64,000 bases of DNA from Actinomadura sp. NBRC 104412. GTDB lineage: Bacteria > Actinomycetota > Actinomycetes > Streptosporangiales > Streptosporangiaceae. Position 1 is the first letter of the stretch. Each line of letters opens with the position of its first letter. The position numbers were made by a program, and so were the translations under genes. The stretch lies in contig NZ_BSTM01000002.1 of assembly GCF_030269515.1 (NCBI RefSeq), positions 62,001 through 126,000 on the forward strand. Direction: 5' to 3'. The notes beneath the pieces were generated by a model. It saw nothing but the letters and a program-made list of their open reading frames with translations. It had not been told where the DNA came from and did not search any database. Shown piece by piece: positions 42,346-50,807 of this stretch.

Positions 42346-42591
42346 ATGGGGCGCGGGCGAGCGAAGGCCAAGCAGACAAAGGTGGCGCGCAAGCTGAAGT
42401 ACGCAGGCGGGCACACCGACCTGGACAGGCTGCGCCGGGAGCTCGGGGTCGACTCCACCCCCGGCGACCCGGTGGAGGACGTCTCGCGGGACGACGAGGG
42501 CGAGGAGCGGTACGGGGACGAGCGGTACGAGGCCGAGTACGTCCCGGCGGACCGCGCCGGCCGTGACCGCGACGAGGAATCCGGCGCGTGA
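42346..42591 (+). CDS. DUF3073 protein
   Basis: The 81-residue protein matches DUF3073 of actinobacteria: MGRGRAKAKQTKVARKLKY, then TDLDRLRRELG and an acidic, repetitive tail (DVSRDDEGEERYGDERYEAE). The N-terminus is strongly basic and could bind nucleic acid. GAGGAGG lies 7 bases before ATG. Function unknown; in many actinomycetes it is a separate housekeeping gene. Confidence 0.9.
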   Translation: MGRGRAKAKQTKVARKLKYAGGHTDLDRLRRELGVDSTPGDPVEDVSRDDEGEERYGDERYEAEYVPADRAGRDRDEESGA

Positions 42592-42667
42592 ACGGGCGCG
42601 CCGCCCCGCCGCCGCGATCGCCGCGCCGGCCCCGTCCCGGGTACGGGCGACGGACCGGGGGCTGAGC

Positions 42668-43045
42668 GTGCCGGTTCCCCTGCATCAGGCGAAGGCCGAG
42701 CTGTTCAAGACGCTCGGCCATCCGGTGCGCGTGCGGGTCCTGGAGCTGCTGCGCGAGGGGCCCAGGCCGGTCCGCGACCTGCTGGCCGCGATCGAGGTGG
42801 AGCCGTCCAACCTGTCCCAGCAGCTCGCGGTGCTGCGGCGGGCCGGGCTGGTGGAGGCCAGGCGCGAGGGCGCGACGGTCACCTACGCCCTGGCCGGCGG
42901 GGACGTGTCGGAGCTGATGGGGGCGGCCCGGCGGATCCTGACCGAGCTGCTGGCCGACCAGGGGCTGCTGCTGGCCCAGCTCCGGGCCGAGCCGCTGGAA
43001 CGGCGGCCGGCCGAGAGATCATTGAATATTTCACACAATATGTGA
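42668..43045 (+). CDS. ArsR-family winged-helix regulator
   Basis: The ~125-residue protein has an ArsR/SmtB helix-turn-helix (FKTLGHPVRVRVLELLREG, VRDLLAAIEVEPSNLSQQL, VLRRAGLVEARREGATVTY). No Cys/His metal site is visible, so it may sense something other than metal or be redox-insensitive. GTG 42668 is chosen because the extra 35 residues upstream are Ala/Arg/Pro-rich; the start is uncertain. It lies 12 bases before the LLM oxidoreductase gene. Confidence 0.83.
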   Translation: MPVPLHQAKAELFKTLGHPVRVRVLELLREGPRPVRDLLAAIEVEPSNLSQQLAVLRRAGLVEARREGATVTYALAGGDVSELMGAARRILTELLADQGLLLAQLRAEPLERRPAERSLNISHNM

Positions 43046-43057
43046 ACAATTCGGGGC

Positions 43058-43984
43058 ATGACCGCTGACGGGGACGACGTGCCGCGGCTCGCGATCGGCC
43101 TGCCGGTGGCGCGCCAGGTGTACGGGCCGGGCGAGCACGCCCAGATCCTGGACATGGCCCGCGCCGCCGACGAGGCCGGGATCGACACGCTGGTGGCGAC
43201 CGACCATGTCGTGATGGGGGAGCGGTTCGACCGCTACCCGTTCGGGCCGTTCCGGTTCTCCTACGGCGACCCGTGGCTCGAACCCCTGACGACGCTCGCG
43301 GCGATCGCCGGAGCGACCCGCAGGGTGCGGATCTCCACCGGCGTCCTGATCGCCGCGCTCCGCCGGGCGCCGCTGCTCGCCAAGACGGCGGCCACCCTGG
43401 ACGTGCTGTCCGGCGGCCGGCTGGAGCTGGGCGTCGGCACCGGCTGGCAGCCCGAGGAGTACGAGACGATGGGGCTCGACTTCGACCGGCGGGCCCGGCT
43501 CCTGGACGACACCGTGGCGGCCTGCCGCGCCCTGTGGACGCCGGGCGCCACCACGTTCGCCTCGGAGACCATCAGCTTCGACCGGATCTGGTGCGACCCT
43601 CAGCCGACCCGTCCCGGCGGCCCCCCGATCCTGTTCGGCGGGCCGCTGACGAAGCGCAACGTGCGCCGCGTCGTCGAACTGGGTGACGGCTGGATCCCGA
43701 TCATGGGCGAGCCGGCCGACGGCGTGGCCGCCGGGACCGCCCGCCTGCGCGAGGCGCTCGCCGAGGCCGGCGACCCGGACCGCCCCCTCCGCGTCCGCCA
43801 CTCGCCGCCGGTCGTCCGGCACAACGGGACCGCCGACCTCGACCGCACCCTGGACGGCGCCGGAGCCCTCCTGGAAGCGGGGGCGACCGAGATTCTGCTC
43901 CCGCTCGGCGCGTTCGTCTCCGAGGCGAAGGAGGCGCCGTCCTGGGTGACGGAGCTGGGCCGTCGCTGGGCACGCCTGTGGTGA
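43058..43984 (+). CDS. LLM-class (F420/flavin-dependent) oxidoreductase
   Basis: The 308-residue TIM-barrel protein has the luciferase-like monooxygenase pattern: EHAQILDMARAADEAGIDTL, VATDHVVMGERF, RISTGVLIAALRRAPLLAKT, LDVLSGGRLELGVGTGW and PPILFGGPLTKRN. Such actinobacterial enzymes usually use F420 or FMN; substrate unknown. It overlaps the next gene by a few bases (GTGA), so the two are co-translated. Confidence 0.88.
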   Translation: MTADGDDVPRLAIGLPVARQVYGPGEHAQILDMARAADEAGIDTLVATDHVVMGERFDRYPFGPFRFSYGDPWLEPLTTLAAIAGATRRVRISTGVLIAALRRAPLLAKTAATLDVLSGGRLELGVGTGWQPEEYETMGLDFDRRARLLDDTVAACRALWTPGATTFASETISFDRIWCDPQPTRPGGPPILFGGPLTKRNVRRVVELGDGWIPIMGEPADGVAAGTARLREALAEAGDPDRPLRVRHSPPVVRHNGTADLDRTLDGAGALLEAGATEILLPLGAFVSEAKEAPSWVTELGRRWARLW

Positions 43985-44445
43985 CCCCTGACCCCGCGAC
44001 GGTCGCGGACCGCCTCGCCCTGCGCGACCTCGTCGAGTCCTACGCCGCCGCGGTCGACGCCCGGGACGCCGATCTCCTCGCGTCCCTCTTCACCCCCGGC
44101 GCGCTCCTGGAGGTGCGCCGCAACGACGGCACGGGCAGCCGCTACGAGGGCGCCGCCGCCCTGCCCAAGCTGATCTCCGCCCTGGAGGCCAACTACCAGA
44201 AGACCTTCCACCTGGTGGGCAACCACCGCGTCACCCTGGACGGCGACCGGGCGGCCGGGGACACCTACTGCCTGGCGCACCACGTGTTCGCCGACGACGA
44301 GGGCGTCCCGTCCACCATGGAGATGCTGGTCCGCTACCTGGACCGCTACATCCGGGACGACGGCGACTGGCTCATCGACCGCCGCACGGTCACCTACCTG
44401 TGGACCCGGGTGACCCCGGTGGACGCCGCCGGCCTCGGCCGATAA
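43978..44445 (+). CDS. SnoaL/NTF2-like protein
   Basis: The ~155-residue protein has the cone-like NTF2 fold signature (LALRDLVESYAAAVDARDADLL, LFTPGALLEV, FHLVGNHRVTLDGDRAAG, YLDRYIRDDGDWLIDRRTV). Related proteins are hydratases, dehydratases or binding partners. Two GTG codons (43978, 43981) overlap the end of the oxidoreductase gene; either may start. It probably works with that oxidoreductase. Confidence 0.83.
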   Translation: MVTPDPATVADRLALRDLVESYAAAVDARDADLLASLFTPGALLEVRRNDGTGSRYEGAAALPKLISALEANYQKTFHLVGNHRVTLDGDRAAGDTYCLAHHVFADDEGVPSTMEMLVRYLDRYIRDDGDWLIDRRTVTYLWTRVTPVDAAGLGR

Positions 44446-44492
44446 ATCCGTTGCCCCTCCGAACACCTCACGGGCACAGTGGTGGAGGCCGA

Positions 44493-44566
44493 TGGGGAAT
44501 GGTGTAACGGCAGCACACCGCGCTCTGGACGCGGCGATCCAGGTTCGAATCCTGGTTCCTCAGCCA
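44493..44566 (+). tRNA. tRNA-Gln (anticodon CTG)
   Basis: The acceptor stem TGGGGAA pairs with TTCCTCA (one G-U), the anticodon stem CCGCG/CGCGG carries loop CTCTGGA with anticodon CTG, and the T arm CAGG-TTCGAAT-CCTG is canonical. CCA (44564-44566) is encoded. It reads CAG codons. Confidence 0.95.
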
Positions 44567-44578
44567 TCCGATGCCCAA

Positions 44579-44652
44579 GCCTCCGTAGCTCAGTCGGTAA
44601 GAGCGACCGCCTCGTAAGCGGTAGGCCGCCGGTTCGATTCCGGCCGGAGGCT
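44579..44652 (+). tRNA. tRNA-Thr (anticodon CGT)
   Basis: Acceptor GCCTCCG (44579-44585) pairs with CGGAGGC (44645-44651). The anticodon loop CTCGTAA gives anticodon CGT, reading ACG. The T loop GGTTCGATTCC is normal. CCA is not encoded (CCG follows). It lies 12 bases after tRNA-Gln, probably in the same transcript. Confidence 0.95.
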
Positions 44653-44654
44653 CC

Positions 44655-44750
44655 GTCCCTACGCCTGGTCCCTACGCCCATCCCCTACGCCCGGGTCCCT
44701 ACGCCCATCCCCTACGCCCGGGTCCCTATGCCCGATCCCTGCGCCCACCC
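44655..44750. repeat. Minisatellite of CCCTACGCC units after tRNA-Thr
   Basis: About seven copies of TCCCTACGCC/CCCCTACGCC variants follow the tRNA. A 27-base unit is repeated exactly at 44669-44695 and 44696-44722, with degenerate copies on both sides. It reaches to within 14 bases of the RsbA-like gene's stop. No coding use is evident. Confidence 0.85.
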
Positions 44751-44763
44751 CGGTTCCGTACGC

Positions 44764-45759
44764 CTAGCCCGGCAGCCGGAAGTAGACGCGGACCGCCGTG
44801 CCGTCCGGGCCGGTGTGCATGCGGACGAGGTCGGCGAGGTGGTTGACCATCAGGACGCCCCGGCCGCCATGGCTGGACATCCCCGCCGGGCGGCGTCCCA
44901 CCAGCGGGTCGGTGATACGGCCGGAGTCGCGGACCTCGCAGACGACCTGGCCGTCGGCGTGCCAGATCCGCAGGAGCCCCGTGCCGCCGCCGTGCACCGC
45001 GGAATTGACGGCCAGCTCGTTGACGGCCAGCTCCAGGTCGCCCACCCGCGCGGGCGGCAGGCCGAACGCCTCGGCGCGGCGGCACACCAGGACGCGGATC
45101 TCCGAAACGGAGTCCAGGTCGAACCGCCTCGTGTCGGCCCGGGCGGGCTCGGGCAGCGGCCGGTTGCACGCCTGGATCACCCGGTCGGGCGCGTAGTCGC
45201 CGCTGACCCGCTCGCCGTCGCGGTCCACGATCACCGGGTGGGTGGCGTACGCGTCCCGGACGGCGTCCCGCCCCAGGCCGGTCACGTCGTACGGGCACAG
45301 GATGGTGGCGCCGCGGTCCTCGAAGGCCAGGTTGATGAGCGCCTCGTGCTGGAGGCAGGCCGGGTACTCGGTGGCGCTGCGTCCGGGCCAGATGGGCTCG
45401 CCGATGATCCGTACCCTCGCGCGGGAGTGCCGGTCGGCGAAGGCGCGCAGGACGTGGGGGATGATGCGGCCGGGGTTGCGGCCCGCGTCGGACATGTCGA
45501 TCCACTCGGCCGCCGCCGCGGCGCCGGGGGCCTTCGCGCGCACCGCGTCCCGCAGAAGGTCCAGCCTGGCCCCCGGCACGGCGACGGCGACGGGTTCGCC
45601 CGCCTCGTGGCCGCCGAGGATGAACGGCACCGTGCCGCGCAGGTACTCCCGCATGTCGCGATAGAACAGCGCCGGGTGCGCGAACCCCCCTCGGGACGGG
45701 ACCGCCGGGCGGTGGGCGGGCATGGGCGCACCATCGCCGGACGGTGCGACGTCGGTCAT
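44764..45759 (-). CDS. RsbA-like anti-sigma regulatory protein (MEDS + HATPase)
   Basis: The 331-residue protein has an N-terminal MEDS (DcmR-like sensory) domain (about 25-185; HPALFYRDMREYLRGTVPFI, EWIDMSDAGRNPGRII, INLAFEDRGATILCPYD) and a C-terminal RsbW-type HATPase domain (about 210-330; LELAVNELAVNSAVHGGGTG and GGRGVLMVNHLADLV). It should be a kinase or anti-sigma factor of a SigB/SigF-type pathway. A SigB-like promoter lies 41 bases upstream, implying feedback by the sigma factor it controls. The STAS protein at 8173-8568 is a candidate substrate (inference). Confidence 0.87.
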   Translation of the reverse strand: MTDVAPSGDGAPMPAHRPAVPSRGGFAHPALFYRDMREYLRGTVPFILGGHEAGEPVAVAVPGARLDLLRDAVRAKAPGAAAAAEWIDMSDAGRNPGRIIPHVLRAFADRHSRARVRIIGEPIWPGRSATEYPACLQHEALINLAFEDRGATILCPYDVTGLGRDAVRDAYATHPVIVDRDGERVSGDYAPDRVIQACNRPLPEPARADTRRFDLDSVSEIRVLVCRRAEAFGLPPARVGDLELAVNELAVNSAVHGGGTGLLRIWHADGQVVCEVRDSGRITDPLVGRRPAGMSSHGGRGVLMVNHLADLVRMHTGPDGTAVRVYFRLPG

Positions 45760-45799
45760 CGTCCCCCTGTCAACGCGGGAGTCTCACCCCTCTTGTGCG

Positions 45800-45825
45800 C
45801 TACCCTCCCGCCTTCTCCGGAAAAC
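45800..45825 (-). promoter_or_regulatory. SigB-like stress promoter of the RsbA-like gene
   Basis: On the minus strand GTTTT (45821-45825) and GGGTAG (45800-45805) fit the actinobacterial SigB/SigF consensus (GTTT, ~16-base spacer, GGGTA). It lies 41-66 bases upstream of the start at 45759. The short inverted repeat CTCCG-N5-CGGAG (45815-45829) overlaps the -35. Confidence 0.55.
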
Positions 45826-45879
45826 GGAGCATACGGGAAGGGGGCAGGGGCCGGGGGCTCCGCCTTTCGAACCGGACCG

Positions 45880-46980
45880 TCAGCGGGCGTCCGGGCGGGC
45901 GGAGAGCAGGGCGGCGTCGACCACGTCGGTGAGCCGTTCCCTGCGCCGGTAGGCGGCGCGCTGCCGGTCCGCGCCCGTCCCGCCGTCCAGCAGGGCACGC
46001 AGCCCGGCGACGGCCCGATCGTCATCGCCCGCGTCCACCAGCGCGGGCCGGACGTGCGCGAGCAGGTCCCAGGCCAGGTCCCGGAAGCTGACGGGACGGC
46101 CGGTGCGCACGTCCATCCCCGAGCCGGACAGGCCGTGGCGCGCGGCCAGCCAGTAGCAGGCGCGCAGCATCTCCTGCGCCGGGCGGGGCGCGTCCTCCCC
46201 GGCCTCCACCGCGGCCAGCGACACCTGCACCAGCGCCCGGGTGAGCGCGGCGAACAGCACCGACTCCTCCGCGGTCAGCGCCACGTCGCCCAGCCTGACC
46301 TCGATGGTGGGCAGCCTGGCGGACGGCCGCACGTCCCAGAAGACCGTTCCGGTGTCCATCAGCGCGCCGCAGCCCAGCAGCGTCCCGACCAGGTCCTCGT
46401 AGTGCGCGAACGACGCGAAGTAGGGCGGGGGACCGGCGACCGGCCAGCGCGCCCACGCCAGTACCCGCCAGCAGGCGTGGCCGGTGTCGCGGCCCGCCCA
46501 GTACGGGGAGTTGGCGGCCAGCGCGAGCAGCGTCGGAAGCCACGGCCGCAGATGGTTGCTGACCTGCACCGCGCGCTCCGGGTCGGGCATCTCGACATGG
46601 ACGTGGGCGGAGCAGATGCACTGCTCGTCGTCCAGCGCGCGGTAGGTGGCCAGGCTCTCGGCGTACCGCGCGCCCGCGGAGATCGGCGCCGGGAGCAGGT
46701 CGCCCAGCACCGGGCTGCCGGTCGCGGCCAGCGCGAGCCCGGCCCCCGCGGCGGCCGAGGCCATCGCCGCCCGCATCCCGCGGATCTGCTCGTCCAGTTT
46801 GTCCAGGTCGTCGCACGGCGAGGTCTTGGCCTCGGCCAGGAACGCGATCAGCTCGGTCGAGACCCGCTCGCCCAGCGCGGGCGCGGCGCGCTCGACCACG
46901 GTGGCCGAACGGGGGACGACCGCCCGGGAGACGGGATCGACGACGAAGTACTCTTCCTCGACTCCGAATCTGAGGGCCAT
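45880..46980 (-). CDS. Carboxylate-amine ligase of the GCS2 family (YbdK-like)
   Basis: The 366-residue protein is a glutamate-cysteine ligase type 2 relative: FGVEEEYFVVDP at the N-terminus (ATP-grasp metal Glu residues), CSAHVHVEMPDPERAV, NSPYWAGRDTGHACWRVLAW and PTIEVRLGDVALTAEE. Enzymes of this family join glutamate to cysteine or another amine weakly. GAGGTGG lies upstream of ATG. Actinomycetes have several paralogues; the actual product is unknown. The 217-base gap upstream (46981-47197) shows no gene. Confidence 0.88.
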   Translation of the reverse strand: MALRFGVEEEYFVVDPVSRAVVPRSATVVERAAPALGERVSTELIAFLAEAKTSPCDDLDKLDEQIRGMRAAMASAAAGAGLALAATGSPVLGDLLPAPISAGARYAESLATYRALDDEQCICSAHVHVEMPDPERAVQVSNHLRPWLPTLLALAANSPYWAGRDTGHACWRVLAWARWPVAGPPPYFASFAHYEDLVGTLLGCGALMDTGTVFWDVRPSARLPTIEVRLGDVALTAEESVLFAALTRALVQVSLAAVEAGEDAPRPAQEMLRACYWLAARHGLSGSGMDVRTGRPVSFRDLAWDLLAHVRPALVDAGDDDRAVAGLRALLDGGTGADRQRAAYRRRERLTDVVDAALLSARPDAR

Positions 46981-47197
46981 CCCACCACCTCGAGCTCGGG
47001 ACGCCGCGGACGGCCGTGCCGGGCGGAGGACCGCCCGCCGCGCGCCGGGCCGGGGCCCGCCTCTCGACGGTACGTGCCGACGGGACGACGCGCACTCCCG
47101 GAAGGCCCGGAAGATCCCTAGCTAGAAGGGAAGAGCAGTTTTACCCGCGCGTGCGTAGCGCCGGGGTGTTCACGCGTGACGCGGACCGTGGCCCGGC

Positions 47198-47386
47198 TCA
47201 GCGGCCGTGGCCGAAGAAGTACAGCGACAGCGCGACCGCGTGCGAGATCACCACGACCGCGACGCCGAAGGCGAACAGCGCCCGTGCGGGGGCGTGCTCG
47301 AAGTACCGGCCCGGCTTCAGCGGCCCGCGCTCGCGCTGGCGGGCGGCGATCCGCTCCTCCAGCGGGGGACGGTCGAACAGGCCCAC
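47198..47386 (-). CDS. Small membrane protein
   Basis: The 62-residue protein from GTG 47386 has one hydrophobic helix at its C-terminus (ALFAFGVAVVVISHAVALSL) after a basic N-terminal half (PPLEERIAARQRERGPLKPG). It starts two bases after the stop of the next small membrane protein, suggesting co-translation. The frame continues upstream but is Arg-rich and overlaps that gene. Function unknown. Confidence 0.6.
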   Translation of the reverse strand: MGLFDRPPLEERIAARQRERGPLKPGRYFEHAPARALFAFGVAVVVISHAVALSLYFFGHGR

Positions 47387-47388
47387 CG

Positions 47389-47598
47389 CTAGGCGCGGGG
47401 CTCGTCGACGATGACGTCGCTCATGATGTCGACGGCCCAGGAGATCACCGCGCCGAGCACGACGACCGCCGCGCCTCCCCAGAACATCGGCCAGTTGGGG
47501 CCCAGGCACAGCGCGACGCCGCCCACGGTGAAACCGACGAAGATCACGGCCACGGCCGCCCAGGACTTGGGCCGGCCCGCGTGGCTGCCAGTCGACAT
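47389..47598 (-). CDS. Small two-helix membrane protein (HGxxPAAW-like)
   Basis: The 69-residue protein has a short polar start (STGSHAGRPKSW) and two membrane helices (AAVAVIFVGFTVGGVALCLG, MFWGGAAVVVLGAVISWAV). It resembles the small actinobacterial proteins with the HGxxPAAW motif, although the motif here is HAGRPKSW. It lies upstream of another 62-residue membrane protein. Function unknown. Confidence 0.72.
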   Translation of the reverse strand: MSTGSHAGRPKSWAAVAVIFVGFTVGGVALCLGPNWPMFWGGAAVVVLGAVISWAVDIMSDVIVDEPRA

Positions 47599-47682
47599 GC
47601 GTTCGTCCTTAATGCTTGCTCAAACGGCTCGGGCCCTGCATGCCGAACCTTAGCAAGCCCTTCCGGCCGCGCCGATCCGGGG

Positions 47683-48861
47683 TCAGACGAACGCGCCCAC
47701 GCCGGTGGCGGCACGGCCGACGATCAGGGTGTTGATCTCCCGGGTGCCCTCGTAGGAGTAGATCGCCTCGGCGTCGGCCACGAAGCGGCCGATGTCGTAG
47801 TCGAGGACGATGCCGTTGCCGGCCATCAGCTCGCGGCCCCAGCCGACGGTCTCGCGCATGCGGGTGGCGCAGTACGCCTTGGCCAGCGCGGAGTGCTCGT
47901 CCCGGTACTGCCCGGCGTCCTGCAACTGGGCCAGCCGCGCCACCATGCCCAGGCAGGCGGTGGCGTTGCCGAGCATCCTGACCAGCAGGTCCTGCACCAT
48001 CTGGAACTTGGCGATGGGGCGGCCGAACTGCTCGCGCCCGACGGCGTAGTCCCGGGCGATCTCGTAGGCGGCCAGCATCACGCCGACCGCCTGCCAGGCC
48101 ACGCCGCTGCGGGTGCGGCGCAGGATCGCGGCGGTGTCGCGGAAGGAGCGGGCCCCGGGCAGGCGGTCGGCCTCGGGGACCCGGCAGCCGTCGAGGGTCA
48201 GGTCCGCGTTCTGCACGGTCCGCAGCGCGATCTTGTTCTCGATCCTGGTGGCGGTCAGCCCGGGGGTGTCGCCGCGCAGCACGAAGCCCTTCACCGAGTC
48301 GTCGGCCACGTCCCGTGCCCAGACCACCAGCAGGTCGGCGAAGGTGCCGTTGCCGATCCAGCGCTTGGCCCCGTCGATCACCCACTCGTCGCCCTCGCGC
48401 CGGGCGGTGGTGCGCAGCCCCAGCGCCACGTCCGAGCCGCCGCCGGGCTCGGTGAGCGCGAACGCGCCGATCTTCTCCATCCGTCCCATCGGCGGCAGCC
48501 AGCGCTCCCGCTGCTCCGCCGAGCCGCAGGCGGCGATGCTGCCCATCGCCAGCCCGGCGTGCACGCCGTAGAAGGTGCCCATGGACGGGTCCACGCGGGA
48601 GATCTCCAGCGCCAGGAACCCGTTGAGCATGCTGCTGGGCGTCTCGCCCGGGCACTCGTCGTAGGCCATCCCGGCGATGCCGAGCCTCCCGAACTCCGGG
48701 ATCAGGTGGAAGGGGAACTCGGCGCGCGCCCAGCAGTCATTGGCGATCGGCCTGACGTGCGCCTCCAGGAACTCCCTGACCCCTCCCAGGATCTCCTGCT
48801 CCCGTTCGCCGAGCAGATCCTGGATCCAGTAGAGGTCACCGGGAGGCACGTTGAGAGTCAT
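47683..48861 (-). CDS. Acyl-CoA dehydrogenase, glutaryl-CoA-dehydrogenase-like
   Basis: The 392-residue FAD enzyme has the family signatures FALTEPGGGSDVALGL, RWIGNGTFADLLVVWAR and a C-terminal catalytic Glu in YSYEGTREINTLIVGR, the position used by glutaryl-CoA and most short-chain acyl-CoA dehydrogenases. The ending DYDIGRFVADAEAIYSYEG is close to glutaryl-CoA dehydrogenases, which oxidise and decarboxylate glutaryl-CoA from lysine. It is divergent from mutA, with the promoters in an 83-base gap. The substrate is not certain. Confidence 0.87.
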   Translation of the reverse strand: MTLNVPPGDLYWIQDLLGEREQEILGGVREFLEAHVRPIANDCWARAEFPFHLIPEFGRLGIAGMAYDECPGETPSSMLNGFLALEISRVDPSMGTFYGVHAGLAMGSIAACGSAEQRERWLPPMGRMEKIGAFALTEPGGGSDVALGLRTTARREGDEWVIDGAKRWIGNGTFADLLVVWARDVADDSVKGFVLRGDTPGLTATRIENKIALRTVQNADLTLDGCRVPEADRLPGARSFRDTAAILRRTRSGVAWQAVGVMLAAYEIARDYAVGREQFGRPIAKFQMVQDLLVRMLGNATACLGMVARLAQLQDAGQYRDEHSALAKAYCATRMRETVGWGRELMAGNGIVLDYDIGRFVADAEAIYSYEGTREINTLIVGRAATGVGAFV

Positions 48862-48944
48862 GCGCTCCCTGTTCCCGGCGTCCTTCCCGGTAACCGGCCA
48901 CCCGGTCGCGGGCCGCCGGTACGCGCTCGCTTACCATCCAGGGC

Positions 48945-50807
48945 ATGACCCAGGGCATGACGGTGCCGCCTGATGAACTCGAACTGGCCGCCGATTTCCC
49001 TCCGGCCGAGCGTGACCGGTGGCGCGAGATGGTGCGGGGGGTGCTGCGCAGGTCGGGCGCGGCGAGCGAGGACACGCCGCTGGAGGAGATCGAGCGACTG
49101 CTGTCCCGCGACTCCTACGACGGCGTTCCGGTGGCGCCCCTCTACACGCGGGACGACGCCGTTCCCGGACGACCGGGGCTGGCGCCCTACCTGCGCCGGG
49201 TGCGTCCCGAGGGCGAGGGCCTGGCGGGTTGGGACGTGCGGCAGCGCCACGCGCACCCCGACCCGGCCGTCACCCGCGAGGCGATCCTCGCCGACCTGGA
49301 GAACGGGGCCACCTCCCTGTGGCTGCACCTGGGAGAGACGGGCGTCCCCGTCGCGGCGCTGACCGAGGTGCTGCGCGGCGTGCACCTCGACCTCGCGCCG
49401 GTCGTCCTCGACGCAGGCCCGCACACAAAGGAGGCCGCCGAGTCCCTGCTCACCCTGATCGGCGAACGAGGGCACGCTCAGCGCGCCCTCGGCAACCTCG
49501 GCGCCGACCCGCTCGGCCTCCAGGCGCGCACCGGCGGCCCCCTGGACGGACGGGCCATGGACGAGGCGGCGGCGCTGGCCGTCCGCTGCGCACGGGAGTT
49601 CCCCGGGCTGCGCGCGATCACCGTGGACGCGACCCCGTACCACGACGCGGGCGGCGCAGACGCCGAAGAACTGGGCGCGGCCGTCGCGGCGGGGGTCGCC
49701 TACCTGCGGGTTCTCACCGGGGCCGGGCTGAGCGTGGACGAGGCGTTCGGGCAGATCGAGTTCCGCCTGGCCGTCAACGCCGGCCAGTTCCCCTCCATCG
49801 CCAAGCTCCGCGCCGCCCGCCGCCTGTGGGCGCGGGTCGCCGAGGTCTGCGCAGGCCCCGGCGGCCAGGGAGACCGCACCGCGCGGCTGCACGCGGTGAC
49901 CTCCTCGGCGATGATGACCCGCCACGACCCCTGGGTGAACATCCTGCGCACCACCGTGGCCGCCTTCGCCGCCGGGGTGGGCGGCGCGGACGTCGTCACC
50001 GTCCAGCCGTTCGACACCCGGCTCGGACTGCCCGACGACCTCGCCCGCCGGATCGCCCGCAACACGCAAACGCTGCTGCTGGAGGAGTCCAGCCTGGCGC
50101 GGGTCGTGGACCCGGCCGGCGGCTCCTGGTACGTCGAACGGCTCACCGAGGAGACGGCACGGGCCGCCTGGGACCGGTTCACCGAGATCGAGAAGGCCGG
50201 TGGACTGGCCGCCGCGCTCGAATCCGGCCTCGTCGCGGAACGGATCGCCGCGACCTGGGAACGCCGCCGCGCCGACCTGGCCCGCCGCAAGGCGCCCCTC
50301 ACGGGCGTCAGCGAGTACCCGAACCTGGCCGAGACGCTCCCCGAACGCGAACCCGCGCCGCGACCCGACGCCGCGACGGGCGGCGGGCTCCCCGTCATCC
50401 GGTACGCGCAGGACTTCGAGGCCCTGCGCGACCGTTCCGACGCGCACGCGGAGGCGACCGGATCCCGCCCCAAGGTGTACCTGGCCACGCTCGGGCCGAT
50501 CGCCGCCCACACCGCCCGCTCCTCCTTCGCCGCCAACCTCTTCCAGGCCGGGGGGATCGAGACCGTCGACGGCCCACCCGAGGGATTCGCGGGCTCCGGG
50601 ACGACCGTCGCCTGCCTGTGCTCCAGCGACGCCCTGTACGAGGAGCAGGCGGCGGACGCCGCCCGCACGCTCAGGCAGGCGGGCGCGATGAAGGTGTGGC
50701 TCGCGGGTAAGGGGTCCTACGAGGGCGTGGACTCCCGCGTGCACGCGGGCTGTGACGCGGTCGCGGTGCTGGAGACCACCCTCGACGATCTAGGAGTGAA
50801 GCGATGA
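48945..50807 (+). CDS. mutA: Methylmalonyl-CoA mutase small (alpha-chain-like) subunit
   Basis: The 620-residue protein is the non-catalytic subunit of the heterodimeric B12 mutase. The barrel part is recognisable ([71 protein letters not shown]) but the C-terminal B12 domain ([18 protein letters not shown]) lacks the DxHxxG cobalt motif, as is normal for this subunit. ATG 48945 and the in-frame ATG 48957 are both possible starts. Its stop overlaps mutB (ATGA). Confidence 0.93.
   Translation: MTQGMTVPPDELELAADFPPAERDRWREMVRGVLRRSGAASEDTPLEEIERLLSRDSYDGVPVAPLYTRDDAVPGRPGLAPYLRRVRPEGEGLAGWDVRQRHAHPDPAVTREAILADLENGATSLWLHLGETGVPVAALTEVLRGVHLDLAPVVLDAGPHTKEAAESLLTLIGERGHAQRALGNLGADPLGLQARTGGPLDGRAMDEAAALAVRCAREFPGLRAITVDATPYHDAGGADAEELGAAVAAGVAYLRVLTGAGLSVDEAFGQIEFRLAVNAGQFPSIAKLRAARRLWARVAEVCAGPGGQGDRTARLHAVTSSAMMTRHDPWVNILRTTVAAFAAGVGGADVVTVQPFDTRLGLPDDLARRIARNTQTLLLEESSLARVVDPAGGSWYVERLTEETARAAWDRFTEIEKAGGLAAALESGLVAERIAATWERRRADLARRKAPLTGVSEYPNLAETLPEREPAPRPDAATGGGLPVIRYAQDFEALRDRSDAHAEATGSRPKVYLATLGPIAAHTARSSFAANLFQAGGIETVDGPPEGFAGSGTTVACLCSSDALYEEQAADAARTLRQAGAMKVWLAGKGSYEGVDSRVHAGCDAVAVLETTLDDLGVKR

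Noticed and set aside
44493-44652. tRNA pair as an attachment site of an integrated element
   Set aside because: No integrase, no repeated tRNA 3' end and no mobile genes were found in the window.
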